Shown: positions 16,078-25,269 of the stretch, piece after piece
Numbering within the stretch: the stretch's first letter is position 1
Layout of the letters: the number at the start of each line of letters is the position of its first letter
From: an uncultured Erysipelotrichaceae bacterium
GTDB lineage: Bacteria > Bacillota_I > Bacilli_A > RFN20 > CAG-826
Reading direction: 5' to 3'
Assembly: GCA_902773005.1 (NCBI GenBank)
Contig: CACYCS010000004.1
Span: 1 to 64,000, forward strand
Length of the DNA: 64,000 nucleotides
Made by a program: the position numbers and the translations under genes
Notes under the pieces: generated by a model
Told to the model about the DNA's origin: nothing
The model's input: only the letters and a program-made list of their open reading frames with translations
Database searches by the model: none

Positions 16078-16171
16078 CTCCTTGAAAGCCGTTTCCGGGT
16101 CGCGCGAAGTGAATCGGATATTTTCAAAAAATCATTTTGGTCTAGAATATTTGGCCGAAAGGAGTCAATCA

Positions 16172-16627
16172 ATGAAAAAACTAAAAGATCTCGGGCCAAT
16201 CATCTTCATCGGAGGCGTCGTCGTTGCGATTATTGCCTTTGTCCTCTTGTTGGCGACCCCAGCGGTTGTCGCTGGCAATGATTATGTCAGCGTGAACATG
16301 AGCGGAACCTTGGTAGTTTTCGGCAATGAGTATGCTAATCCGGTCGGCGTAGCGCTTGCAGCTTGGATCCTTCTGCTCATCGCCCTTGTCGCCGGTTTGG
16401 CAGTCATCGTCCTTGATCTGCTCAAGATCAAGCTTCCCGCCATTGCTTTCCTTGGCATCAAGCTATTGGTCGCCGTTCTCTTCTTGGTCGCCGGTATCCT
16501 CGTATTCACTGTCGCCTCTGCGGTGGGTGGCGGGTCGCTCGGCGCTGGCTGGCTCATCGGCGGAATCCTTCTCATCCTCGGATTCGTTGCCTGTGTTTGC
16601 CCTGTCGTCCTTAACTTCGTCAAGTAA
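16172..16627 (+). CDS. Small four-helix membrane protein
   Basis: A 151-residue integral membrane protein with four hydrophobic segments (about 9-34, 57-82, 88-112, 120-148) and a short extracytoplasmic loop between the first two (NDYVSVNMSGTLVVFGNEY). There are no known motifs. The ATG is chosen because GAAAGGAG lies 9 nt upstream; a longer frame from 16082 would be hydrophilic and lacks a ribosome binding site. It ends at a strong terminator shared with the nuclease gene. Confidence 0.7.
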   Translation: MKKLKDLGPIIFIGGVVVAIIAFVLLLATPAVVAGNDYVSVNMSGTLVVFGNEYANPVGVALAAWILLLIALVAGLAVIVLDLLKIKLPAIAFLGIKLLVAVLFLVAGILVFTVASAVGGGSLGAGWLIGGILLILGFVACVCPVVLNFVK

Positions 16628-16632
16628 GTTTT

Positions 16633-16690
16633 GGACCTATAACGAAAAGTGTCGCCCTTACGCTGGACGGCACTTTTTCGTTATAGGACC
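16633..16690. terminator. Bidirectional terminator between convergent genes
   Basis: A long stem pairs CCTATAACGAAAAGTG (left arm, 16636 on) with CACTTTTTCGTTATAGG (right arm, to 16688). The A/T-rich base of the stem provides U-tracts in both directions. Confidence 0.75.
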
Positions 16691-18670
16691 TTAGATTGCG
16701 TGAACCGCAAGGTATTGTACATAGACGGCGTTCGTGATGTTGGTGATCTCGATTTTCACTTTCCCAGTCGCTGGCGTCTCTAGCATCTGGCCAACTGTCA
16801 CGGTCGTTTTGTTATCGACGTAGGTCATCCTGAATGATCCGACGGCTACATCGCCAACCGACATTGCGACGTTATAAGTGCAATTGGCTGCGGTTGCCCC
16901 GGAAAGGTAGACGCCCGTCACGGTCGATTTCCCGAAATAGGAGAAGGCCGAAGTTGTCTCAAAAGTGAGTTTTGTAACTGGTGCGGAAGCGGTTCCGAAT
17001 TTGCATCCTAGTGCAGCGGAATTTGACTGAACGGATCCGCTTTGGAAAGTGACGTCCCAGTTGACTCCATCGAAATCGAGCGTATGCGTGACACCGTTTT
17101 CGGCTGCGATACCCGCGAAATCGTTGCCGGTCGACTTTGCGGTCACTTTGTGGTTCCATGTCGCGGATTGGATGGGATCGGTTTCAACTAGGACATTGTA
17201 TTCGATGTCGTTGATCGGCGTTTTGATGGTCAATGTTTGATTCCCGCCGAAAGCGAATTCCCCTCCGTCGGTTGCGCCTTCAACGGTGAATCCGGTGAAT
17301 GGAGTTTCATTGAGATTATGGTCCACAGCGACTAGGGAGATATCGCTAAGATGGAAAATGTCGTCGTCATCATATTGGCGCTTGGCGGTGTCTATGGCGT
17401 AGTGGTGCACGCCTTGCTGATTTATTCCTAGGGATTCGTAGCTTGAAAGTAGATCTGATAGGGAACCGGCCTGTTCTTTCTTATCGCCAAAGACATAATC
17501 GACTAGCCCAGGGAAATCGACATATGGGTTTCGGTTGCCTTGCGCGACGTTATGGGTTGGATCGTTATGGACGTTAGGGATATAGCCATAAACGGATTCG
17601 TTGTGCTGGTACTCGTTTAAATCGACTGGGAATTCGCTCCAGGACAATAGTTCGGACAGATGGCCAATCGCGAATGCACAGTCTTCGCCCGAAACGTAAG
17701 GAACGTCCTCTTCGACGATCTGAAGTCCGCCCATCATAATGTCGTTTTTCGAGTCGTATTCATCTTCGCAATACATGGTTGCCATATAGAAGATTGCACG
17801 TGATAACCTTCCTTTGTCGTGATCGGCTGGCTCGAATGTGACGGAGTCGTAGCAATAGCCATCTTTCTTATCGGATGTGCGACGATCGGTAAAGCTCGGC
17901 GCAGAAGGATTGGCAACGCCATAGTTCTTATTACCGCGCGATGTATTTCCATTTTCCGTTGAAGCGAAAAGATTATGGAAATCGGTTGCACGTCCTAGCT
18001 CTTTGACCGCGTTCCCGGTCGTTGATCCCGTCATGAGGGACGCGCACCAAGCGTGCTCTCTTTGCCATTTGCCGGTTGAGGTCTTTAGCATTGGCGAATC
18101 CGAATACACGGGGTCGACAAATTCGTGGTCATAAAGATATTCGTCTGCCTCAGAATTGGAGACCCAGTTCGTGACGGAACCCGCATATGTCAAAGGTTGA
18201 TAGGTACCGCCGTGGATGATTTCGTGTAGCTTCGCCTTAAGGTCATCCCCATCGTCCCATGTGCTTAAGGAGGCATAATATCCGCCATAGATTTCGTGCG
18301 GATCGAGGTGAACTTCAGGTTCGCTTGATTGAACCGGCTCCTCGCTTATAACAATGGGATCCTCGCTCGAGATGCTTGGCTGTTCAGATGAAACAACGAT
18401 CTCGCTTGGAACAGCTTCTTCGCTAGAAAGCGATTCGAAAGGCTGCTCACTCGAAACTTCGATCTGTGTTGAAGAAGTTTTAGGCGGCTCGCTGCTTGAA
18501 ATAGCGGGAGCGGGCGAAGACTTCTCTGGAATTGAAGGAGATTGCGAAACTTCCTCTGAAACTGGCGCTTCGTTAGAGGAATCTGGAAGCAAAGAAAATG
18601 GCGTGCTTGGCGCGCCGCAGGACGCAAGACCCAAGAGAAGCAGTGGAATCGTCGCCAAAAATCTTTTCAT
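16691..18670 (-). CDS. EndA/NucM-type extracellular nuclease lipoprotein
   Basis: A 659-residue lipoprotein (GLASC, Cys18). Residues about 20-120 are a low-complexity linker rich in S, E, P. The nuclease domain (about 125-390) has the endonuclease I signature: REHAWCASLM, then DFHNLFAS and NTSRGNKNYG, which supply the His and Asn metal ligands of the beta-beta-alpha metal fold in this family. The C-terminal part (about 440-659) contains Ig/beta-sandwich-like modules (GVYLSGATAANCTYN, VKIEITNITNAVYVQYL). It probably degrades DNA or RNA at the cell surface for nucleotide uptake. GATAAT lies 6 nt before the ATG with no Shine-Dalgarno sequence. Confidence 0.87.
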   Translation of the reverse strand: MKRFLATIPLLLLGLASCGAPSTPFSLLPDSSNEAPVSEEVSQSPSIPEKSSPAPAISSSEPPKTSSTQIEVSSEQPFESLSSEEAVPSEIVVSSEQPSISSEDPIVISEEPVQSSEPEVHLDPHEIYGGYYASLSTWDDGDDLKAKLHEIIHGGTYQPLTYAGSVTNWVSNSEADEYLYDHEFVDPVYSDSPMLKTSTGKWQREHAWCASLMTGSTTGNAVKELGRATDFHNLFASTENGNTSRGNKNYGVANPSAPSFTDRRTSDKKDGYCYDSVTFEPADHDKGRLSRAIFYMATMYCEDEYDSKNDIMMGGLQIVEEDVPYVSGEDCAFAIGHLSELLSWSEFPVDLNEYQHNESVYGYIPNVHNDPTHNVAQGNRNPYVDFPGLVDYVFGDKKEQAGSLSDLLSSYESLGINQQGVHHYAIDTAKRQYDDDDIFHLSDISLVAVDHNLNETPFTGFTVEGATDGGEFAFGGNQTLTIKTPINDIEYNVLVETDPIQSATWNHKVTAKSTGNDFAGIAAENGVTHTLDFDGVNWDVTFQSGSVQSNSAALGCKFGTASAPVTKLTFETTSAFSYFGKSTVTGVYLSGATAANCTYNVAMSVGDVAVGSFRMTYVDNKTTVTVGQMLETPATGKVKIEITNITNAVYVQYLAVHAI

Positions 18671-18713
18671 GGCCTAATTATCGCATGGGAGAATTTTTCG
18701 AAAAACAAATTTA

Positions 18714-19217
18714 TTAGACTACGGCCTTTTTCCTGGCCCAGTAGATACGGCTTTCTACGTATTTGACAATCATGATGATCAACGCGGCGAATTCGCATGC
18801 GATTGAGAAATAGAAGCCAGGGGCATAAGTGAGCCCTGCAAGGGGGATGCTGCTATTTGTTAGGGAGATAAATAGAGGGGACATGAACTCTAGAGCCATG
18901 CCAGCGACGAGCAATATCAAACCGATCATGAGCTGATGGGGAAGGTTTTTGCCTAGCATCGCGCTGATGAATGCAAGCACATAAAGCTGGATCATGATGA
19001 TCAAGGGGATATTCGGCGAGAAATAGAACGAATAGGAGTCGATGGTCAAAGGGCCTCCGAAATAGACGCTGAATGAAGAGAATGGAACCAGTTTGTCGTC
19101 CATTGTCCACGCTCCCGCGATAGGGAGAAGGGCAAGCACGGCCCCAGCCATGATGAAAAACGCGGCGAGATAAACAAGCGCTCCGCGATTCTTTTCCTCT
19201 TTGATCCTGCTGGCCAT
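18714..19217 (-). CDS. Four-helix membrane protein, unknown function
   Basis: A 167-residue membrane protein with four hydrophobic segments (about 13-37, 69-88, 94-118, 132-150) and an extracytoplasmic loop between helices 1 and 2 (WTMDDKLVPFSSFSVYFGG). The N- and C-termini are basic, so both are probably cytosolic. I do not recognise it. TATAAT (19227-19232) lies 9 nt before the ATG and no Shine-Dalgarno sequence is present, so it looks leaderless. It is divergent from the glucosidase gene. Confidence 0.65.
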   Translation of the reverse strand: MASRIKEEKNRGALVYLAAFFIMAGAVLALLPIAGAWTMDDKLVPFSSFSVYFGGPLTIDSYSFYFSPNIPLIIMIQLYVLAFISAMLGKNLPHQLMIGLILLVAGMALEFMSPLFISLTNSSIPLAGLTYAPGFYFSIACEFAALIIMIVKYVESRIYWARKKAVV

Positions 19218-19296
19218 AATGTCGATATTATACGCTTTACGCGCGATGATGGGAGACTATGAATCTAGGGGTGCTTTCCGCTCTTCTTCCTTTTAT

Positions 19297-19324
19297 TTGC
19301 GCAGCAAAAGGGCCAAGATATTAT
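19297..19324 (+). promoter_or_regulatory. Promoter of the GH13 gene, probably leaderless
   Basis: TTGCGC (19297-19302), 16-bp spacer, TATTAT (19319-19324), then 5 nt to the ATG at 19330. This also decides the start: earlier in-frame starts (19201 on) would lie upstream of the promoter. Confidence 0.6.
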
Positions 19325-19329
19325 TCGAC

Positions 19330-20964
19330 ATGGAACTTAAGTATTTTCAAAGCCGCGTCGTCTACCAAATCTATCCACGTTCCTTCTGCGATTCCAATGG
19401 TGACGGCATCGGCGATATCCCGGGCATCATAAGCAAACTCGATTATCTTCATCAACTAGGGGTGGGCATCATTTGGCTAAGCCCTGTTTACGCAACGGAA
19501 AACCACGACTTTGGCTATGACGTAACCGACTATAAAGCCATCAACCCCGAATATGGGACGATGGAAGACATGGATAACCTGATTGCTGAAGCTATGAAGC
19601 GTGGCATCAGAATCGTCATGGATTTGGTCGTGAATCACACCTCCGATAAGCATCAATGGTTTTTGGAATCCAAAAAGCCCGAAAGCAAATACCACAACTA
19701 CTACTATTGGAGAAAAGGCAGGAAGAACAACACCAGACCTCCCAATAACTGGACATCGAATTTCGGTGGTCCAGCATGGAAATTCGACAAGGATGTAGGC
19801 GAATGGTACCTCCATCTTTTCGCCGAGGGACAGCCTGATCTCGATTGGCATAACCCCGAGGTGATGGAAGAGGTCGAGGATATCCTTCGCTTTTGGCTTA
19901 ATCGCGGCGTATATGGATTCCGATGTGATGTCATTAACGAAATCTGGAAAGAAACGCTGGACGATGGAAAACATCAACCGTTCGGATTCTTGGTCGGGAA
20001 AGAGCATTACTTGTCCAAAAACGGCAATCATGAGATTCTGAGACGGCTCTACGATGATGTGTTCAGCAAGTACGACTGCATGACCGTCGGGGAATGCGGA
20101 TATGTGAATTATGAATCCGCGAATCGTTTCACCGATCACGAGTTGGATATGGTCTTCTCTTTTGACCATATGTATTTAGATCGTCGATTTGCACCCGTAT
20201 TCAAAAAGAAATACGATCCAGCGAAAATGAAACAGGTCCTCGTCGGATGGCAAAAGAATTTGGATTGGAACACCCTGTTTTTTGAGAACCACGACCAAAT
20301 ACGAAGCCTAGGGAGATACACCTCTCTTAAATACAAAGATCTCGGCGCGAAGATGCTTGCTACTGTACTAATGACACTACGCGGGACCCCGTTTATCTAC
20401 CAGGGCGAGGAATTCGGCATGGTTGACTATCCGATGTTCACGCCTGACCAATATGTCGACATCGTTGACAAGTATGTCTATAAGACAGCGAAAAAGCTAA
20501 TTCGAATTGAAAAAGTCGCGAGGAGATTGGTTCATAACATGAACCGGGATAACGCGAGAATCCCCGTTCAATGGAACAGCTCAGTTTCCGCTGGATTCTC
20601 GTCTTCGAAATCGACGTGGCTTCCAGTGCATCCCAATTACAAAGAATGCAATGCGGCGAAGGCCGATGCCGACCCAAAATCGATCTTGAATTACTATCGC
20701 GCGATCATCAAGATGCGTAACGCCGACCCAATCCTAATCGCCGGATCCTTCAAAGAGATCGCCGCGCCAAAGCAGATTTTGGCTTTTGAAAGAGCGTTCA
20801 ATGGCGAGTCCGAGAAGGTCTTCATCAACCTTTCTGAGAAGGAAGTAGAACTTGGCTTCAACCTCGCGTCATATGGTCAGAAAATCTTGCTGAGCAACTA
20901 TGAGGATGCCTCGTTAACAGAAAAGGCCACTTTGCGTCCTTATGAAGCAATTATCCTAAAATAA
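19330..20964 (+). CDS. GH13 alpha-glucosidase, oligo-1,6-glucosidase-like
   Basis: A 544-residue cytosolic enzyme of the GH13 family. The conserved regions are visible: DLVVNHTSD (region I), GFRCDVINE with nucleophile Asp200 (region II), VGECG with acid/base Glu255 (region III) and FFENHDQIR with Asp322 (region IV). A Val directly follows the nucleophile, the residue typical of alpha-1,6-specific enzymes rather than the Thr of alpha-1,4-specific ones, so isomaltose-type oligosaccharides are the best guess. The QIYPRSFCDSNGDGIGDI block and the C-terminal beta domain are complete. There is no signal peptide. It stands alone between divergent and downstream transporter genes. Confidence 0.9.
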   Translation: MELKYFQSRVVYQIYPRSFCDSNGDGIGDIPGIISKLDYLHQLGVGIIWLSPVYATENHDFGYDVTDYKAINPEYGTMEDMDNLIAEAMKRGIRIVMDLVVNHTSDKHQWFLESKKPESKYHNYYYWRKGRKNNTRPPNNWTSNFGGPAWKFDKDVGEWYLHLFAEGQPDLDWHNPEVMEEVEDILRFWLNRGVYGFRCDVINEIWKETLDDGKHQPFGFLVGKEHYLSKNGNHEILRRLYDDVFSKYDCMTVGECGYVNYESANRFTDHELDMVFSFDHMYLDRRFAPVFKKKYDPAKMKQVLVGWQKNLDWNTLFFENHDQIRSLGRYTSLKYKDLGAKMLATVLMTLRGTPFIYQGEEFGMVDYPMFTPDQYVDIVDKYVYKTAKKLIRIEKVARRLVHNMNRDNARIPVQWNSSVSAGFSSSKSTWLPVHPNYKECNAAKADADPKSILNYYRAIIKMRNADPILIAGSFKEIAAPKQILAFERAFNGESEKVFINLSEKEVELGFNLASYGQKILLSNYEDASLTEKATLRPYEAIILK

Positions 20965-21005
20965 CGGGATTCTACTAATTTATTCAAAAATTTTGCAGGG
21001 TTTTT

Positions 21006-21027
21006 GCCTGAAAAAGTTTTTTCAGGC
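21006..21027. terminator. Perfect palindrome after the GH13 gene
   Basis: GCCTGAAAAA and TTTTTCAGGC pair with a 2-nt centre. A U-rich arm is inside the stem; it may terminate the glucosidase transcript or precede the ABC operon as an operator. Confidence 0.45.
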
Positions 21028-21097
21028 CTTGCTGGTTTTGATATGGCCTTTCTTTGCATCTCGCCCCATAATATTGCCAGCAAAGGAGGCGGCGCAA

Positions 21098-21868
21098 ATG
21101 GATGATGCCACAATCGAGATAAGGCACCTGCATAAAACCTTCCCCCTTACTCGAAAGCAAAGGAAGGAAAAGCATACCGAAGCAACCCGCTTGACCGCGG
21201 TCAACGACATTTCGCTTACCCTTCGTTCGGGCGAAATTTATGGTTTGCTTGGCCCCAATGGCGCAGGCAAAACGACAACGCTTCGAATGCTTTCCTCTCT
21301 TATTGACCCCGACTCTGGAGAAGTGCTTTTCCATGGCCAAAACATCAAGGATAACATCGGCGAATATCGCAAGAGAGTTTCCTTTCTTACCTCTGAACTC
21401 AAACTAGATGATTTCTTCACCCCTGATTATACCTTCCACTACATGGGAGAGCTATTTGGGGTGAGCAAGGACGAGATCTTATCTCGTAAGAAAGCCCTGT
21501 TCGATAAATTTGGAATCAACGACTTTGCGAATGTGCAGATCAAGAATCTTTCGACCGGAATGAAACAGAAAGCCTCTTTGGCCATCGCCTTATGCCATGA
21601 CCCTGAAGTCATCATTTTCGATGAGCCGACCAACGGGCTAGATATCATTGCATCGCGCGACGTCGAGAACTTCCTCATAGACCTTAGGAAAGAAGGCAAA
21701 ACAATCATCGTCTCAACCCATATCTTCTCGCTCGTCGAGAAACTTTGCGATAGGGTTGGCATCATTGCTAACGGAAGCCTTGTCCTTGAAGGCGAAATGC
21801 GAGAAGTGACGAAGGAAAAATCTTTGGAGAACGTGTTCTTTGACCTTCTTGAGGAGGGAAGAATATGA
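21098..21868 (+). CDS. ABC transporter ATP-binding protein (NatA-like)
   Basis: A 256-residue ATPase partner of the next gene. Walker A GPNGAGKTTT, Q-loop region, signature LSTGMKQKASLAIAL, Walker B IIFDEPTNGLD and the H-loop STHIF are all present. The LSTGMKQK form is typical of NatA and drug- or bacteriocin-export ATPases paired with ABC-2 permeases. The ATG is set by AAGGAGGCGGCGCAA; a longer frame from 20993 runs through the upstream palindrome. It overlaps the permease gene by 4 bp, so translation is coupled. Confidence 0.9.
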   Translation: MDDATIEIRHLHKTFPLTRKQRKEKHTEATRLTAVNDISLTLRSGEIYGLLGPNGAGKTTTLRMLSSLIDPDSGEVLFHGQNIKDNIGEYRKRVSFLTSELKLDDFFTPDYTFHYMGELFGVSKDEILSRKKALFDKFGINDFANVQIKNLSTGMKQKASLAIALCHDPEVIIFDEPTNGLDIIASRDVENFLIDLRKEGKTIIVSTHIFSLVEKLCDRVGIIANGSLVLEGEMREVTKEKSLENVFFDLLEEGRI

Positions 21869-23043
21869 AAGGATTCCGCACCGTCTTCCTCAAGGAACTC
21901 AAAAGGTTCTTCACGGATACCCGCATGCTTTTCGCTCTTTTCTTCCCGGGCATCCTCATCTTCATTCTCTATAGCTTTATGGGCAATTTCTTTGCTGGCG
22001 TCACAACCAAGATGGCGACCGTGACTGATAGCACCTATGTCGTGGCCTATAGCGATAATTGCGGCGCGGAAACGCCGACCGTGGTCTCGTATTTCGAGGC
22101 CTATGTCGGAAGCGTTGAACCCTCTAATCGCGTTGAAAAGCACGCCTACAACATCTCGGAACTATCTGAGGCGAAGCAAATGATCCTCGACGGAAGATAC
22201 GATGTTGTAATTGCTTTCTCGGAGAACTTTGAGAACGAAGTCAAAACATCGAAGAACAACCACATTGATCTTTATTACGATGGTGCCTCCAAGAAATCAA
22301 CCGCTGCATATAACGTCATCGCTTCCGCAGTGGCGTCGGCTTACAACAATTACGTCGTTAATCTTTCCGAGGACGATCGCCTTATTCCACCAAACATCAC
22401 TGGCAGCGATTTCCTTGGCGCGCAGATTATCGCATTCATCGTTCCGATGATAACTACCTCACTCCTTTTCTCGACCGTCATCTCCATCGCGCCCGATGCG
22501 GTTGCAGGCGAAAAGGAAAGGGGAACGATGGCCTCGATGCTTTTAACGCCAGTGAAGCGGAGAGACATCGCTCTTGGCAAGGCCTTTGCTTTAATGACGA
22601 CTGCAGTGGCTTCGGGGCTTGTGTCGTTTGTCGGTATCGTCACCTCGATTCCGAACCTTCTAAAAACGACGAGCCTATCCATACCGATTTGGGGTTATGT
22701 GCTCGTTGCGTTCCTCGTCGTGACAACGCTTGCGCTATTCGTGGGAATTGGGTTGCTGGTTTCGACATTGGCCAAGTCAACGAAAGAAGCGAATTCCTAC
22801 CTCGGCCCTTTGACGGTTGTGTTCTTGGCTATCTCCATCGTCCCAGCGGTTGTCAATACGACTTCCATTGGGTTTGCATTCGTCCCGTTCCTTAATATTG
22901 TATCGTGCATGTCTACGCTGCTTTCTGGACAGGTACCGATTGCATACTTCCTGGTCACGATCGGGGTATCTGCATTCATCACGGCCGGGATCATATTCGC
23001 GGTTGCGAAATTGTTCGATTCCGAGCGCGTCATGGTCAAATAA
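21865..23043 (+). CDS. ABC-2 type permease (NatB-like)
   Basis: A 392-residue membrane protein. TM1 is at about 22-42, followed by a large extracytoplasmic domain (about 45-180) and five or six C-terminal helices (about 185-388). AGEKERGTMASMLLTPVKR is the conserved ABC-2 block after the second helix. With the upstream ATPase it should form a NatAB-like exporter; sodium, lipids or toxic compounds are possible substrates. The start codon overlaps the ATPase stop (ATGA). A shared hairpin separates it from the convergent regulator gene. Confidence 0.88.
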   Translation: MKGFRTVFLKELKRFFTDTRMLFALFFPGILIFILYSFMGNFFAGVTTKMATVTDSTYVVAYSDNCGAETPTVVSYFEAYVGSVEPSNRVEKHAYNISELSEAKQMILDGRYDVVIAFSENFENEVKTSKNNHIDLYYDGASKKSTAAYNVIASAVASAYNNYVVNLSEDDRLIPPNITGSDFLGAQIIAFIVPMITTSLLFSTVISIAPDAVAGEKERGTMASMLLTPVKRRDIALGKAFALMTTAVASGLVSFVGIVTSIPNLLKTTSLSIPIWGYVLVAFLVVTTLALFVGIGLLVSTLAKSTKEANSYLGPLTVVFLAISIVPAVVNTTSIGFAFVPFLNIVSCMSTLLSGQVPIAYFLVTIGVSAFITAGIIFAVAKLFDSERVMVK

Positions 23044-23050
23044 CAAATAC

Positions 23051-23082
23051 ACGGGTCCCTCGGATTGAGGGGCCCGTTGCAT
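23051..23082. terminator. Bidirectional terminator
   Basis: ACGGGTCCCTC (23051-23061) pairs with GAGGGGCCCGT (23067-23077) with one T-G mismatch pair, followed by TGCATTTT on the plus strand. It lies between convergent genes. Confidence 0.65.
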
Positions 23083-23083
23083 T

Positions 23084-23863
23084 TTATCTACCGCAATCGT
23101 AGAAATCTAATTCGTCTTGGAACGGCAATGACCATTCGTAGCTTGTGAGGAACTCGCCGTTATAGTAGACGCCTTTGCCAGCCATGAAATCGTAGTAATC
23201 GCACTCGATGTTTTGCGTGTCTAGCGTCAGAATCGCTCTCCCAAAGGTAACACATGGGAAATTGATTTCGTTGAGGGTCTCCCTTAGCCTCCACACGGCA
23301 TCGCGGTAGAGCCTTTTGGATTTGTCGAGGTCTTTGTCAGGCCAAAGCGCGGTGATCGCGTCTCCCATTGAAAGGCTTTTGCCTCTTAAAGCAAGGAGCA
23401 GCGCGAATAGCTCCTTGGATTTGGAGGAAGTGAATGCGATGACGCGCCCGTTCATGAAGCATTCGAACGAGCCGAACATTTTGACGACCAAGGTCTGCTT
23501 TCTCTCCCCGAACAGATTCAGGTGCCTTTCGAGTTCAATAACCTTATATGGCTTATAGATGATGCCGATCGTGTTCTTTTTGAGATCGTCTGGTATATCG
23601 GCATTCGTGATGACTAAGCCGGTGATGAAACTGATCTTGATGTCAGGAACGATTTCCACGATTTTCCTCGCGAGATCGAACCCATTGATGTTAGGCATGC
23701 TGATATCGAGGAATGCCCCATCCAGATAGTTTGATCTGCAGTACTTGAGGATTGCCTCTGGATCGTCTTTGAAAAAACGATATTCGACCTGCTGATTGGT
23801 GATAATCTGCCCCAAAAAGACATTCAGGGCGTTGATTTCGTCGTCAACAACGATAATTCTCAT
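23084..23863 (-). CDS. Response regulator with SARP/BTAD-type output domain
   Basis: A 259-residue regulator. Residues 1-120 are a receiver domain with the acidic pocket VVDDE, phosphoacceptor Asp53 (FLDISMPN) and Lys104 (YKPY). Residues about 125-235 form a winged-helix output of the SARP/OmpR kind: KMFGSFECFMNGRVIAF, SSKSKELFALLLALRGKSLS, AVWRLRETLNE. The overlap of 4 bp with the kinase gene marks a two-component pair. It probably binds direct repeats in its target promoters; targets are unknown. Confidence 0.85.
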   Translation of the reverse strand: MRIIVVDDEINALNVFLGQIITNQQVEYRFFKDDPEAILKYCRSNYLDGAFLDISMPNINGFDLARKIVEIVPDIKISFITGLVITNADIPDDLKKNTIGIIYKPYKVIELERHLNLFGERKQTLVVKMFGSFECFMNGRVIAFTSSKSKELFALLLALRGKSLSMGDAITALWPDKDLDKSKRLYRDAVWRLRETLNEINFPCVTFGRAILTLDTQNIECDYYDFMAGKGVYYNGEFLTSYEWSLPFQDELDFYDCGR

Positions 23864-25269
23864 TTTTTAGTCTCCCCCTTCAAAATCCTCTTCGGAATTT
23901 TGATCGTAACGGTGGTGCCTTCGCCAGCTTTGCTGGTGATTTGGACGTCCGCGTTCAAAAGCAATTTGAACCTATCGGACGCGTTTTTGATACCCTGGCT
24001 CTTCGTTTTGATCGAATTGACGTCAAAACCCACCCCGTTATCGATGATTTTCAATATGTATTCGTGCTCCATCTCCTCGGAGCTGATTTCAATATAGCCT
24101 CCTTCGCGACTTGTGATTTGGCTATAGCGGATCGCGTTTTCCACGAAAGGCTGAAGCGAAAGGGTAGGAACGTCGAAATCATAGTTTTCGACGTTGAAGA
24201 TTACGTTGGGCTTTCTTTCATACCCCAAACTCGCAAGTTCAAGGTAATAGGTGATGTTCTCTAGTTCCGTCGATAGCGGGACGAGATAGACGTCGCTTGC
24301 GACAACGTTGGCTCTGAGGTGCTTGGACAAAAGATCGATTGCCCTATCCCCTTCTTCTGGGCTCTTGCGATAGATTACTTTGATGTGGTTGAGAACGTTG
24401 AAGAAGAAATGGGGGTTGATTTGCTCCCTCAGGATTTTCGTTTGCAGCGCCTCTAGGTCGGACTTATAGATTTCCGCCCTATTTGCCGATTTCGTGACGC
24501 GGATCGTGAAGACGGTATAAATGACAAGGAACATCAACCCAGCAGCAACGATATAACCAGATGCCAAGCCATAGGGATAGGCGCGATAACTCGAAACGGT
24601 GAGAATGCCAATCGAGGTTTCCGACGCGACCAGAAGCGCGGCGATGATGAAGGAGATATAGAACGTAAGGTCGTCTTTCATGCGAATGGTTCCCGACATG
24701 AAAAGCGCGGTGAAGACGATTGCTGACGTCCACGCGGCTAGCCATATGACTATGTATTCCAATTTCCATATCGATAGGATGGCACCTACGATAACGGTGA
24801 CGGTAAAAACGAAAAAGCCGCTTATCGTTATCCAGTTCCTCCTGAGCTCGGGCAAATAGTTCTGCAGGATATAACGGCTAAAGAAAACGCAAAACAGCCC
24901 ATAGAAAAGGATGTTGAACATTCGGAATAAATCTAGCGCAAATTCGGAAGTGATCTTGTCGGAGAAATAAGATTTCGCTTCAGGAAGGGTGAGCAAGTAG
25001 AAAAGCAAAGAGAGCGCGACCATGAAGGTATTCCATGTCGCTGCTTTGTTGAAGAAATTGGCGGCGAACTCAAATACGACATCGATTACGATAACGACGA
25101 TGGCGATGGTCCAAATGGTATATGCGAAAGATAGCGGGGTTTCGCTTGCGTTATCGCTCAAAGCCAGGCGAATAAAGCAAAAGACGATAGCGGTAGCCAC
25201 CGTTAGGATGCATAAAGTCGCCGTGATGAACGGCGGGATTCTCACTTTTTCTACTTTGGTTTCAGCCAC
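23860..25269 (-). CDS. LytS/YesM-type sensor histidine kinase
   Basis: A 469-residue kinase. About seven hydrophobic helices (10-250) form the sensor, resembling a 7TM receptor-type input. Then come a short coiled coil and the His_kinase domain with LREQINPHFFFNVLN, whose His is the phosphorylation site, and an HATPase domain (LQPFVENAIRYS, DNGVGFD, GEGTTVTIKIP). I prefer the GTG at 25269: GGAG lies 9 nt upstream and it overlaps the macrodomain stop by 8 bp. Earlier ATG codons up to 25317 exist inside the macrodomain gene. The signal is unknown. Confidence 0.85.
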   Translation of the reverse strand: MAETKVEKVRIPPFITATLCILTVATAIVFCFIRLALSDNASETPLSFAYTIWTIAIVVIVIDVVFEFAANFFNKAATWNTFMVALSLLFYLLTLPEAKSYFSDKITSEFALDLFRMFNILFYGLFCVFFSRYILQNYLPELRRNWITISGFFVFTVTVIVGAILSIWKLEYIVIWLAAWTSAIVFTALFMSGTIRMKDDLTFYISFIIAALLVASETSIGILTVSSYRAYPYGLASGYIVAAGLMFLVIYTVFTIRVTKSANRAEIYKSDLEALQTKILREQINPHFFFNVLNHIKVIYRKSPEEGDRAIDLLSKHLRANVVASDVYLVPLSTELENITYYLELASLGYERKPNVIFNVENYDFDVPTLSLQPFVENAIRYSQITSREGGYIEISSEEMEHEYILKIIDNGVGFDVNSIKTKSQGIKNASDRFKLLLNADVQITSKAGEGTTVTIKIPKRILKGETKK

